DNA of 28,396 nucleotides from Akkermansiaceae bacterium UBA5688 (GCA_002420315.1 DIHU01000198.1:2248-30643); one strand, 5' to 3'. Counted from the stretch's first letter, positions 7,475 to 16,055 are shown. Translations and numbers: made by a program. The notes: a model not told the origin generated them from the sequence alone.

Positions 7475-8176
7475 ATGAAACTGAAAAACACACAGAAAAT
7501 GAAGGGCTTCACACTGGTGGAGCTGCTTGTGGTAATTGCGATCATCGCGGTTCTCGCCGGAATCGCAACTCCGCTCATCCTCAAGGCTCAAAAAGCCGGT
7601 GACCGCACCAAAGCACTCGCCAATGCCAAATCGGTGGTTGGTGGCTTGTTGAGTTTCAAGAGTGACAGAGGAGCTTACCCTTGCCAGTCGACTCGCGAAC
7701 TGCTTGAAGACGAAGGTACCGAAATTCTTCCTCCAGGAAATGATGCGAATGCCTATCTCGCTCAGTTGGTTGCCACCGACACTATTGACACTGAGAAAGC
7801 GTTTTTTGCTCCTGGGGTCCTTGGCGCCAAAGAAGGAGATAATATTATTGGAAGCCCAGACAAGTTGCTCGCTCGTGGTGAGAATAGCTTCGCCTACATC
7901 ATGGCTGAGGACGAAGCTCCCCTCACCGATACCAAGAGTTATACTCCTCTTGTGATTGCTCCAATTAAAAGCGGTGGCGACAACCCTGGATTCGACGGTG
8001 GCCCTTACGGCGACAAGTATGTTCAAGGTCTTGTTGACGGATCATCCTCTGCGGGTGATATTGCCGAAGATGGATCTGCTAAATCCAAGGGACGGGAAAG
8101 TTTCTTCCAGTCCGGCCGTGACTCGCTCTTCGGGAATGACACTCCTGTTGTAAAACTTCCAACTGGAATCCAGTAA
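7475..8176 (+). CDS. Prepilin-like protein with type IV pilin/type II secretion N-methylation signal
   Basis: The 233-residue protein has a classic type III signal sequence, MKLKNTQKMKG | FTLVELLVVIAIIAVLAG. A prepilin peptidase (PilD-like) would cut after the Gly and methylate the Phe, and the Glu at +5 is present. One hydrophobic helix forms the pilin stem. The rest (about residues 36-233) is a soluble periplasmic or surface domain rich in Gly and Asp, with no cysteine pair beyond a lone Cys. PVC genomes carry many such G/H-type pseudopilins, so its specific role is unknown. No secretion genes are adjacent. The ATG at 7475 was chosen; the ATG at 7499 (MKGFTLVELL) also keeps the signal. A strong terminator follows, so it is probably monocistronic. 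Confidence 0.85.
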   Translation: MKLKNTQKMKGFTLVELLVVIAIIAVLAGIATPLILKAQKAGDRTKALANAKSVVGGLLSFKSDRGAYPCQSTRELLEDEGTEILPPGNDANAYLAQLVATDTIDTEKAFFAPGVLGAKEGDNIIGSPDKLLARGENSFAYIMAEDEAPLTDTKSYTPLVIAPIKSGGDNPGFDGGPYGDKYVQGLVDGSSSAGDIAEDGSAKSKGRESFFQSGRDSLFGNDTPVVKLPTGIQ

Positions 8177-8208
8177 ACTGGTAATTTAATTTCACGATTT
8201 ATATTCTA

Positions 8209-8237
8209 AGCGGTCCTCTTCGGAGGCCCGCTTTTTT
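8209..8237 (+). terminator. Rho-independent terminator after the prepilin-like gene
   Basis: AGCGG (8209-8213) pairs with CCGCT (8228-8232), with one T/C mismatch, then CCTC (8215-8218) pairs with GAGG (8223-8226). They close a stable TTCG tetraloop (8219-8222), and T6 (8232-8237) follows. This is the best terminator in the window. Confidence 0.9.
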
Positions 8238-8433
8238 GTGGTCTTAAACCTAATGGCTAAGACTCATAGTTTAGAATCTAAGTCGTAACGTAGCTCAACC
8301 ATTCCTTCATATTTTTCATTGATAAGTCATTTCAACTTTCCTGATCAAATAGGACTGTCCTCCGAGGGCCTTTGACTTCATCGCAAAATCCCATTTGCCC
8401 ATCTCCCGACCTCTGCCATGTTAGTAATAACCC

Positions 8434-8862
8434 ATGGAAGAACTCACAACCGAAACTATTGTCAACCAAGGCGCTTTCATGCCCTACCCGGTCTCGACTC
8501 TGAGTCCTAAAATCGTTCCCAACGATCTTTCCACCTTTAAATCACGTGGCATCAGCCAGGTCGAGCGCGAGCTACAGCAGAAGCTTGTCCAAATGCGTGA
8601 AGAATATATCGCCACAATTGAGCACTTTAACTGGAATAAGCTCGTCTATGAAGCCGATATCAATTTCGAACCTATTGTTGGCGAAACCTATCACCTTTAC
8701 CGTATTCGTGGTGAAAATACGCTTTCCATGATCGCGCCCGACCAGTGGCCACATCCACACCTCGCCAGTTTCCGACTTAATGTAGACCGCCAATGGGAGC
8801 TGATCGAAGCCAGCGTGGAAGGACGCTCGCTTTTCAATGACGAAGAGGTTACAGATCTCTAG
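8434..8862 (+). CDS. DUF2452 family protein
   Basis: This 142-residue soluble protein resembles DUF2452. The visible family features are PYPVSTLSPKIVPNDL near residues 17-32, a helical, Gln/Glu-rich middle (about 40-75), then GETYHLYRIRGENTLSMIAPDQWP (about 88-111) and SFRLNVDRQWEL. No function is established for the family and there is no signal peptide or membrane segment. The ATG at 8434 was used; the ATG at 8479 (MPYPVSTL) is an alternative. No Shine-Dalgarno is visible. It ends eight bases before lpxA, so the two are probably co-transcribed, but a functional link to lipid A is not shown. Confidence 0.7.
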   Translation: MEELTTETIVNQGAFMPYPVSTLSPKIVPNDLSTFKSRGISQVERELQQKLVQMREEYIATIEHFNWNKLVYEADINFEPIVGETYHLYRIRGENTLSMIAPDQWPHPHLASFRLNVDRQWELIEASVEGRSLFNDEEVTDL

Positions 8863-8870
8863 TAGTCAGC

Positions 8871-9641
8871 ATGATTCATCCCACCGCTATTGTCTCACCC
8901 AACGCAAAAATCGGAGCCGAAACCGAAATAGGCCCCTACTGTGTTATTGAAGCAAATGTCACTCTTGGCGAGCGATGTAAGCTCCATTCGCACGTCGTCA
9001 TTCACGGCAACAGTGAGATTGGCAACGAAAACGAATTTTTTCCCTTCGCTGCAATCGGCATCAAATCACAAGACCTCAAATATTCCGGCGAACCCACCGC
9101 GCTCATCGTAGGAGACCGCAACGTCTTTCGCGAAAACACGACTGTCCACCGGGGAACTGAACAAAATACCCCAACTCGAATTGGCTCCGATAATCTTTGC
9201 CTCTCCTACTCTCACATCGCGCATGATTGTCAGGTCGGAAATAAAATTATTCTCTCCAACAACGGAACCCTCGCCGGTCATGTTCAGGTCGCTGACTACG
9301 CTATCATTTCTGGCCTGACTGCCGTCCATCAGTTCTGTAAAGTCGGAGCCCATTCCATTACTGGAGGAATCTCTAAAATCGTGCAGGACATCCCACCATT
9401 CACGATTGTCGACGGAAACCCATCCACCGTCCGCGGGATCAACCAAGTTGGCCTTCAAAGACGTGGCTTTAGTGATGAGGACATCCGAGCTTTGCGAACT
9501 ACTTACAAAAAACTCTTCCTAAAAAAGGATACCAATCTCACTGAAGCATTAAAGACACTCGATCCAGTAGTTACAAAAAACGAAAAAGTTTGCGAGCTTC
9601 TCACGTTCATCGAAAACTCAGAACGAGGAGTAGTCCGCTAG
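8871..9641 (+). CDS. lpxA: Acyl-ACP:UDP-N-acetylglucosamine O-acyltransferase
   Basis: LpxA catalyses the first step of lipid A synthesis, moving a 3-hydroxyacyl chain to the 3-OH of UDP-GlcNAc. The 256-residue product shows the left-handed beta-helix hexapeptide repeats (IGAETEIGPYCVI and others). It has the catalytic His in YSHIAHDC (H118, equal to H125 of E. coli), LAGHVQVADYAII, TAVHQFCKVGAHS (H153) and the LxRRGF C-terminal helix region. The residue equal to the E. coli acyl-chain ruler Gly173 is Gly (G166 in HSITGGISK), which suggests a long chain such as C14. The usual lpxD-fabZ-lpxB neighbours are absent; the upstream partner is the DUF2452 gene. Its stop codon overlaps that of pfkA through a shared CTAG at 9638-9641. 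Confidence 0.95.
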   Translation: MIHPTAIVSPNAKIGAETEIGPYCVIEANVTLGERCKLHSHVVIHGNSEIGNENEFFPFAAIGIKSQDLKYSGEPTALIVGDRNVFRENTTVHRGTEQNTPTRIGSDNLCLSYSHIAHDCQVGNKIILSNNGTLAGHVQVADYAIISGLTAVHQFCKVGAHSITGGISKIVQDIPPFTIVDGNPSTVRGINQVGLQRRGFSDEDIRALRTTYKKLFLKKDTNLTEALKTLDPVVTKNEKVCELLTFIENSERGVVR

Positions 9642-10603
9642 CAACTTAATCCGCGAACCAAATCAAGCAAACCTGCCTCACACTCATGCTTGACGTCAGA
9701 AATCTGATGGATTGAGGAACTACCAAATCGACCATTCTTAAAGGTCACAACCCGGTTGGTTTCGCCGGCTAGCAGGTGATCGACTGCAGCAACTGCAAAC
9801 TTATATGCCATAATCCGATCATAAACTGTCGGGGAGCCACCTCGCTGGACGTGCCCCAAAACCGTCAAACGAGCATCCATATCCAAAAACTCTCCCATCC
9901 ACCGAGTCAGCGGTTCGGCCATACCAGTTCCTTCCGCAACAATTCCTAGAACATAGCGTTTCCCGGCCGCACGTTCTTTCCGCAATCGTTCGCCAACTGC
10001 ATCGAGGTCATACTTGATCTCCGGAACCAGACAAACTTCCGCGCCATTCGCGAGTGCACTTACCATCGCAAGATACCCACAATCACGGCCCATCGTCTCT
10101 ATTACAAACGCCCTTGAAAAAGAAGAAGCAGTATCACGAATACTATCCACACTTGAGCGAATCATATTGAGCGCCGTATCAACCCCGAGGCAGTAATCTG
10201 TCCCCGAAATATCGTTATCTATCGTCGCGGGGATACCCGCAAACGGCACATTAAAATCAACGTAGAATTGGTTCAACGCGTTGAAGGAACCATCACCACC
10301 AATGATGATGAGTTTTGAAATCCCCAACTTCTGCAAATTATCAAAAGCCTGCTTCCTAAATTCGTATTTAAAAAATCGCTTCGATCTCGAGGATCCAAGT
10401 GCAGTGCCCCCCCGGTAGAGCATGCCACTAAGACGCTCAGGTGTAGCCTCTTTGATCCAGCCCTCAATCAGACCTCTTAAGCCCCATTCGACCAAGTAAG
10501 GAGTCATCCCGTTCTTGCCGGCATAATCGGCAGCCGATTTCACCGCTGGATTCATCCCGGCAGCATCCCCGCCGGAGGTTAGGATGGCAATTTTCTCACT
10601 CAA
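9638..10603 (-). CDS. pfkA: 6-phosphofructokinase, ATP-type
   Basis: This enzyme phosphorylates fructose 6-phosphate to fructose 1,6-bisphosphate in glycolysis. Family motifs are AILTSGGDAAGMN, IIIGGDGSFNAL, IPATIDNDI, ETMGRDCGYLA, VLGIVAEG and VLGHVQRGGSP. GGDG rather than GGDD points to ATP rather than pyrophosphate as donor. Two changes are notable: the usual GGDAPGMN is GGDAAGMN, and the residue equal to E. coli Gly124 (PGTIDND) is Ala (PATIDND), where PPi enzymes carry Lys. No ATG is available. The TTG at 10603 gives 321 residues and an N-terminus aligned with E. coli PfkA. A TTG at 10615 would add four residues. It lies 33 bases after the PP2C gene on the same strand and may be part of that transcript. 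Confidence 0.92.
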   Translation of the reverse strand: MSEKIAILTSGGDAAGMNPAVKSAADYAGKNGMTPYLVEWGLRGLIEGWIKEATPERLSGMLYRGGTALGSSRSKRFFKYEFRKQAFDNLQKLGISKLIIIGGDGSFNALNQFYVDFNVPFAGIPATIDNDISGTDYCLGVDTALNMIRSSVDSIRDTASSFSRAFVIETMGRDCGYLAMVSALANGAEVCLVPEIKYDLDAVGERLRKERAAGKRYVLGIVAEGTGMAEPLTRWMGEFLDMDARLTVLGHVQRGGSPTVYDRIMAYKFAVAAVDHLLAGETNRVVTFKNGRFGSSSIHQISDVKHECEAGLLDLVRGLSC

Positions 10604-10636
10604 GATGTAGCCCAAATATCACAGATGTTAGCGATC

Positions 10637-12640
10637 TCAAGCCCGGCGCCCGAAATCAATCCCCAAAACACATAGATCATCCTCAAAAACCTTTTCAGCT
10701 GCAAAATTAACAGCAGCGTTCACGACCCGGTCGATCGCGTCAATGTTTCGATCCCCACTCTGAAGCGCCTCACATATTTTGGCGACGCCAAACTCCTGTC
10801 CATCACCATCCAAAACCTCAAAGAGGCCATCGGTGAAAATCCAAATTCCATCCAAAGATTCTAGAGAAAGACACATTTCCGAAAATTCAAACTCCGGGAC
10901 CATGCCCAATCCGGGACCTTGGGCCTCAGATCCCAATTCTAAAATTTCAATCACTCCATTCCGACTTACAATCGGAGTTGGATGACCAGCTGAGGCGATT
11001 TTCAGCTCACCACGTTCTAAGTTCACATAGCCATAAATTGCAGTCGCAAAAATCAATTGACTAGTTCGCTCGAGCAAATGAGATAAACCGTCGTTTAACC
11101 CTTCCAAAAACGCCCCTGGCTGATCCCCAAAAGTCTCTCCCTGCTTTTCAAGCAAACCGCGCAACATGGAAACAATCAGGGCTGAACGCACGCCGTGCCC
11201 CATAACATCACAGACAAAAAACCCCGCCTTACCTTCACCTAGAGGAATCACCTCAAAAAAGTCTCCCGCAAGATGAGAAGCCGGCTGGTGACGATGATGG
11301 AAGTCCGCAGTGCCCCCACTTTCACGACACGAAATAGATGGAATAACACTAGGCAAAGCCGCCTGCTGAATCTCGCGCGCCAAACCCAACTGCTCTTCAA
11401 GAGCATCATTTTGACGCCCCAAAATCTTCGCGATCTTTTCAAGCTGTTGCTTGGTTTCAACCAACTTAGTCACATCCGCAGAAACTCCAAAGATTCCTCG
11501 CAAAGTTCCATCCGGCAAATACCACGGATACTTTGAAGACACCGCCCAGGAAATATGTTCATCCTTCCAAGATATTTCCTCAAGCTTCTTCACCACCGGT
11601 TTGCCGGTAGTCATGATTTTCCGTTCATCCCGGATCGATTCTTGAACCAGCTTCTTACCAAAAAAGTGACTATCATTTTTTCCCACCGCTTCATCCGGAG
11701 ATTTGGCTCCAATAAGATCAGACATCCTTTGGTTCACCAAAACGAAGTTTGAATCCAAGTCTTTAAAGTAAACAAACACCGGGATATTATCAATTACTAG
11801 CCTAAGAAGATGCCGTTCCTCACTGATCTCCTGGTTAACCACCCTCAGCTTCTCCGCAATCTGCTCGAGGTTCCGCTCAGTCTCGACTAACTCGGTTACA
11901 TCATGAGTTAGACCAAAAGTCCCAAGTAACTCTCCATTCAATCCCCGCCAAACTTTTTTGGTCACCAAACTCCAAGAATCGTGTCCGTCCCCCCAGATTT
12001 CATGCTCTAATTTTTCCTCTTGGCCAATTCCCTCCTTCATGATTTCGAGCTCTCGTGCCCGCGAAAAATCGGCATGTTCTTTTTCAAAGAAATCGTGATC
12101 CGTTTTCCCGATCAAATTTGCAATCGTTCCAGCTCCCATACGTCGAGCAGTTGACCGGTTTGCCCGCATGAAGCGTGAATCCTTATCCTTAAAATAAACA
12201 TTAATGGGCACCCGGTCTAAAATAAGATCGATCATCTTACGCTCCTCGGCCAGCGCCTTCTCGGCAAAGCGTCGCTTGGAAATATCGATCAAGCTTCCTA
12301 CCAAGCGCATTAAGATCCCTTCTTCATTCCGCAACGGCAAAGCCCTTACCCTAAACCATTTCCAATCACCGGAGTTTGTACGGATTCTTGCCTCATCTGC
12401 AAACAACTTCCCGCCCCGATGCAGGACTCGGTTCAGCTTACGAGTAAACCGTGCACGATCTTCGGGATGCACATGTTTCTCCGGTTCTTCTATAATGTTT
12501 GGCGCCCCAAAACGCCCATACCCCAAAAAACCGAGTAAACGATTGGAATAATACATTTCTCCCGACTGAAGATCCCAATCAAGAATCCCCTCATTCGAAG
12601 CCTTGAGAGCCAAATCAAGCCTCTCCTCTTCCAAACTCAT
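10637..12640 (-). CDS. PAS-PAS-PAS-PP2C (RsbU/SpoIIE-like) serine phosphatase, intact catalytic domain
   Basis: This is a 667-residue cytoplasmic sensor protein. Three PAS domains lie at about 5-125, 136-255 and 275-395. The last two carry the PAS_4-like phrases PINVYFKDKDSRF and IPVFVYFKDLDSNF. A coiled linker (EEQLGLAREIQQAALP, about 412-430) leads into a SpoIIE/RsbU-type PP2C domain (about 445-665). Metal-ligand motifs are intact: GDFFEV (D460), CDVMGHG (D478), FTDG (D604) and EDD (D654, D655). Such enzymes usually dephosphorylate STAS-domain anti-anti-sigma factors, but no STAS or anti-sigma gene is in the window, so the target is unknown. The start at 12640 overlaps the upstream stop as ATGA, with GGGAG eight bases upstream, and aligns with the paralog. 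Translational coupling to the upstream paralog is likely. Confidence 0.88.
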   Translation of the reverse strand: MSLEEERLDLALKASNEGILDWDLQSGEMYYSNRLLGFLGYGRFGAPNIIEEPEKHVHPEDRARFTRKLNRVLHRGGKLFADEARIRTNSGDWKWFRVRALPLRNEEGILMRLVGSLIDISKRRFAEKALAEERKMIDLILDRVPINVYFKDKDSRFMRANRSTARRMGAGTIANLIGKTDHDFFEKEHADFSRARELEIMKEGIGQEEKLEHEIWGDGHDSWSLVTKKVWRGLNGELLGTFGLTHDVTELVETERNLEQIAEKLRVVNQEISEERHLLRLVIDNIPVFVYFKDLDSNFVLVNQRMSDLIGAKSPDEAVGKNDSHFFGKKLVQESIRDERKIMTTGKPVVKKLEEISWKDEHISWAVSSKYPWYLPDGTLRGIFGVSADVTKLVETKQQLEKIAKILGRQNDALEEQLGLAREIQQAALPSVIPSISCRESGGTADFHHRHQPASHLAGDFFEVIPLGEGKAGFFVCDVMGHGVRSALIVSMLRGLLEKQGETFGDQPGAFLEGLNDGLSHLLERTSQLIFATAIYGYVNLERGELKIASAGHPTPIVSRNGVIEILELGSEAQGPGLGMVPEFEFSEMCLSLESLDGIWIFTDGLFEVLDGDGQEFGVAKICEALQSGDRNIDAIDRVVNAAVNFAAEKVFEDDLCVLGIDFGRRA

Positions 12641-14628
12641 CTCGTTATCTCCCATCCCAACAAGCAAATTGCATTTTCAAATTCCTGATGCCCTCCAAAA
12701 TCCTTTACTGCCTCTGCAAGTCTCTCCATCACACGATCCAAATCACCGCCTCGTTCAACCTCTTCGAGCATCCGCGTTACGCCAAACTCCTTGCCCTCGA
12801 CATTATTCGTATTCTGGAAGCCCTCAGTAAAACAAATTAACCTCCTTAGGCCAGTCAGTGGCGCCGAGACTGTTCCATAACTACTATTCTCGGCAACGCC
12901 CAAAGCCGGCCCACAAGCATAAGCCGGCGGCACAAGCTGACGAACGCCGTCATCAAAAACCGCCATTGGATTCACATGTCCAGCGATCGAAAGCTGAATC
13001 TCTCCCTTAGTTAAATCCACCAAGCCATAAAAGGCTGTTGCCTTAGTCTCATGCCCCGAGTTCAACAATAAGTGAGACAGTCCCACGTTAATCCCCGTCA
13101 AAAACTCCCCTGCGTCTCCTGCAGAAGCAATTTCCTTCTCGATCAAACCTCGTAACATCGAAACAATTAAGGCTGAGCGAACTCCTCTATCGAAAACCTC
13201 ACCCATTAAAAAACCAACCCGATCCGGTGCCAGTGGCAGGACCTCAAAAAACTCACCCGTCAACAGTTGGGCCGGCTCATAAAGACGGCAGAAATTCATG
13301 GTCGCTCCACCACCTGAAATTTTCGGGAATTCGTCAGGCAAAAGCGCCTGCTGCACTTCCCGCGCTAGCTCTAATTCCTCGGCCATCTCACCATTTTTCC
13401 TTTCGTAGGTTGCAGCCAGCTTCCGGAGATCAGACTGTGCCTGCATTAAATCCGAAATATCGCTTGAGACCCCAAAAGTCCCCACAACTTCTCCCTCACT
13501 GTCACGCCAAGGATACTTCGATGTTATCACCCAAGTCTCTTTTTCCCCTCCCCAAACCTCTTTCTCAATCTCCCCCGCAACTGCCACACCCAACTCCATG
13601 ATTTGTTTCTCATCGGCTTCAGTTTTCCTCCAATGTGTTTCGGAAAAAATATCCCGATCCGACTTATCATAAAGCTCTTCCGGACAGCTAAATCCGAACC
13701 ACTCTGCAACCGCCTGATTCGCGATCACAAATTCATGATCACGATTCTTAAAATAAACATGCAGAGGCACACTATCAATAACAAGACGCAGCCTTTCTCG
13801 CTCCTCTTCAATTAAATAGTTTTGCGCATTAAGTTGAGAGGTCACCTTTTCCTGGGCTTCTCGGGTCCGTATCAACTCAGAAATATCAATTGTTACTCCA
13901 AAAGTTCCCCGCACCTTGCCATCATGACCGATCCACGCATGCTTCGTACTCTTAACCCATGTATCTTCGCGATCATTCCACTTCTCATGCTCAGTCAAAT
14001 CCTCGACTCCACCACCCGAAGCCATGATTTCCTTCTCAACCAATCGCGCATTACTTGCGTGTTCATCGCTGAAAAAATCAACGTCTGATTTACCGATCAA
14101 ATCCTTGACTGAACTCAAGCCCATTTTTCTGGCTGTCGGTAAATTAGCCATCACAAAGCGTGACTCCTCATCTTTTAAGTAAACATTCATTGGAATGTTA
14201 TCCAATAGGGTCTCGATGAGATGTCTCTCCTCGGCCAATTGTCTTTCTGCCTCTTTTCGTTTTGAAATATCGATTAAGCTACCGGCGATTCGCGTCACCT
14301 TGCCGAGGCCATCGCGAACAGGCGTCCCCCGAACCCGGAAAGACTTCCAGTCACCCCTTTTTGTTTTCACCCTAGGCTCTACTGCAAACAAATCCTCGCC
14401 CTCCTGCAATACTCGACGCAGAGCTTCATCCACCGCAGCTACCGAGGCCACATCCATGTGCTCTCCACGGTCTTGAAAAAAGTTTGGCATCTCGCTCTTG
14501 CGATACCCCATAAATCGACACATTCGCGGAGAATAATAGATGGTTCCCTTCACTAGGTCCCAGTCCCAAATTCCCTCTCTCGAAGCTTGGAGTACCACCT
14601 GCAGCCGGTTTTCTTTCCAACTCGCCAT
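12637..14628 (-). CDS. PAS-PAS-PAS-PP2C paralog with degenerate phosphatase domain (predicted pseudophosphatase)
   Basis: This 663-residue protein has the same layout as the next gene downstream and aligns with it along its whole length: PAS at about 5-125, 135-255 and 275-400, a linker ELELAREVQQALLP, and a PP2C-like domain at about 440-660. The conserved GVRSALIVSMLRGL segment shows clear common descent. The catalytic acids are replaced: GDFF is GEFF (E459), CDVMGHG is GEVFDRG (E477, His to Arg), FTDG is FTEG (E602), EDD is ENA (N652), and AGHP is AGHV. Phosphatase activity is therefore doubtful, and a binding or antagonist role is plausible. The reading frame is intact, so it is not a decayed gene. 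The ATG at 14628 was chosen by paralog alignment; a TTG at 14667 is possible. Stop and next start overlap as ATGA. Confidence 0.86.
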   Translation of the reverse strand: MASWKENRLQVVLQASREGIWDWDLVKGTIYYSPRMCRFMGYRKSEMPNFFQDRGEHMDVASVAAVDEALRRVLQEGEDLFAVEPRVKTKRGDWKSFRVRGTPVRDGLGKVTRIAGSLIDISKRKEAERQLAEERHLIETLLDNIPMNVYLKDEESRFVMANLPTARKMGLSSVKDLIGKSDVDFFSDEHASNARLVEKEIMASGGGVEDLTEHEKWNDREDTWVKSTKHAWIGHDGKVRGTFGVTIDISELIRTREAQEKVTSQLNAQNYLIEEERERLRLVIDSVPLHVYFKNRDHEFVIANQAVAEWFGFSCPEELYDKSDRDIFSETHWRKTEADEKQIMELGVAVAGEIEKEVWGGEKETWVITSKYPWRDSEGEVVGTFGVSSDISDLMQAQSDLRKLAATYERKNGEMAEELELAREVQQALLPDEFPKISGGGATMNFCRLYEPAQLLTGEFFEVLPLAPDRVGFLMGEVFDRGVRSALIVSMLRGLIEKEIASAGDAGEFLTGINVGLSHLLLNSGHETKATAFYGLVDLTKGEIQLSIAGHVNPMAVFDDGVRQLVPPAYACGPALGVAENSSYGTVSAPLTGLRRLICFTEGFQNTNNVEGKEFGVTRMLEEVERGGDLDRVMERLAEAVKDFGGHQEFENAICLLGWEITR

Positions 14629-14690
14629 CTTTAGGGAGAGGGAACACCACTTGTCCTCCAGCCTCAACGCAAAAGATCATAAACTCGAAA

Positions 14691-16055
14691 TCAGTCGAGG
14701 AATTTGCCGGGGTTTAGAATCCCGTTTGGATCAAGAGCACTCTTGACCGTGTGATGGGTCGCATAAGCCACCTCCCCGAGGGCATCCTTAATCCATGGTT
14801 TTTTTGCCAATCCAACTCCGTGCTCCCCTGTAATTACCCCTCCATTTTCGAGCACCCAAGTAAAGAGAATATCCAAAGCGGCGTCCGCTTTCTCCCGAAC
14901 CACTGGATCAGCATAGTCCTCCACCATTAGGTTTGTATGAATATTGCCATCACCCGCATGACCAAAGCAGGCCACCGGAATCCCGGTCTTTTCTTCAAGC
15001 CCCGCCGCAAAAGCTGCCAATTCCACTAATTTGGAACGTGGAACGACGATATCCTCATTCAGCTTCGTCAAACCTGTTGCTCGTAAGGAATAGGAAAAGT
15101 CACGGCGTAATTGCCAAACCTGTTCGCAAGCCTCCTCATCAGCGTGAAATTCGATCGATAGGGCTCCTACTCTATTAATTACCTCTTCCAACTCTTTCAA
15201 TTCACTCGCAACAGCCTTAGCTCGGCCATCAATCTCGACAATCAAATGTGCCTTACCCGGACGTAACGAGTTCTCACCCAAATAAGCTCGCGCGGCTTTT
15301 AGCGTGAACTCGTCCGTAATCTCAAGAGCAGACGGAAGGTGACCTGCATTTAGAAGCGCCTGCACCGCAGCAGCAGCATCGACAAACTCCGGAAAAGTCG
15401 CAGTAAGCATCGCGCGAGTCTGCGGATGAGGAATAATACGCAGCGTCGCCTCGGTGATCACTCCAAGCATTCCTTCACTTCCCACAAAGAGATGCAACAA
15501 ATCAAAGCCCGTCTTGTTTTTATGACACCGTCCTCCGATATGCAGGATCTCACCACTTGCCAAAACCACCTCCAGTCCAAGAACATAGTTTTTCGTTACC
15601 CCATATTTCAAACAACGAGGGCCGCCTGCATTCGTAGCCAAATTCCCACCAATCGAGCACTCATTCAAAGAGGCCGGATCCGGCGGATAGTACCAACCAA
15701 GGTCACTCACCGCATCTTGCAGATCTTTTAATATTACCCCCGGTTGCGTCACTACTACACCATCCTCCGGCATAATTTCCACCACTGACTTCATTCTCGC
15801 CACCGACAGGGCAATTCCACCCTCCACCGGCACACACCCACCAACGTAACCAACTCCCGCGCCACGAGTTGTAACCGGGATTCCTCGCTCATTTGCAAAC
15901 TTCATAACCGTCACCACATCATCCCGACATTCCGCAAACACGACCACCTCTGGTAGATACGAAAAATTCCATCGGTCCGTCCCATGCTCCTCAAGCACTT
16001 CCGCCATCGTTGAAACCTTCTCAGGACTCAAGCACGCTCTCAATTCGCTAATCAC
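14691..16055 (-). CDS. GlcD/D-lactate dehydrogenase-like FAD-linked oxidase
   Basis: This 454-residue flavoprotein of the VAO/GlcD family oxidises a 2-hydroxy acid such as glycolate or D-lactate. The N-terminal FAD-binding domain contains VTTRGAGVGYVGGCVP, YYPPDPAS and SIGGNLATNAGGPRCLKYG. The C-terminal cap contains CFGHAGDGNIHTNL, GEHGVG and LNPGKFLD. No iron-sulfur domain is fused and no glcE or glcF gene is adjacent, so the electron acceptor and exact substrate cannot be told. No ATG start exists near the expected N-terminus. The GTG at 16055 is preferred, with a GTG at 16061 and a TTG at 16082 as alternatives. It is the first gene of a same-strand run (oxidase, two PAS-PP2C genes, pfkA) with a 62-base gap to the next gene. 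Confidence 0.85.
   Translation of the reverse strand: MISELRACLSPEKVSTMAEVLEEHGTDRWNFSYLPEVVVFAECRDDVVTVMKFANERGIPVTTRGAGVGYVGGCVPVEGGIALSVARMKSVVEIMPEDGVVVTQPGVILKDLQDAVSDLGWYYPPDPASLNECSIGGNLATNAGGPRCLKYGVTKNYVLGLEVVLASGEILHIGGRCHKNKTGFDLLHLFVGSEGMLGVITEATLRIIPHPQTRAMLTATFPEFVDAAAAVQALLNAGHLPSALEITDEFTLKAARAYLGENSLRPGKAHLIVEIDGRAKAVASELKELEEVINRVGALSIEFHADEEACEQVWQLRRDFSYSLRATGLTKLNEDIVVPRSKLVELAAFAAGLEEKTGIPVACFGHAGDGNIHTNLMVEDYADPVVREKADAALDILFTWVLENGGVITGEHGVGLAKKPWIKDALGEVAYATHHTVKSALDPNGILNPGKFLD

Noticed and set aside
7103..8026. 307-codon minus-strand frame across the end of rph and the prepilin-like gene
   Set aside because: It overlaps two clear genes and the terminator-bearing spacer; composition is Ser-rich and no motif is visible.
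10272..10285. 14-base palindrome TTCAACGCGTTGAA
   Set aside because: It lies inside the pfkA coding sequence and is explained by codons; no second copy or spacing pattern was noticed.
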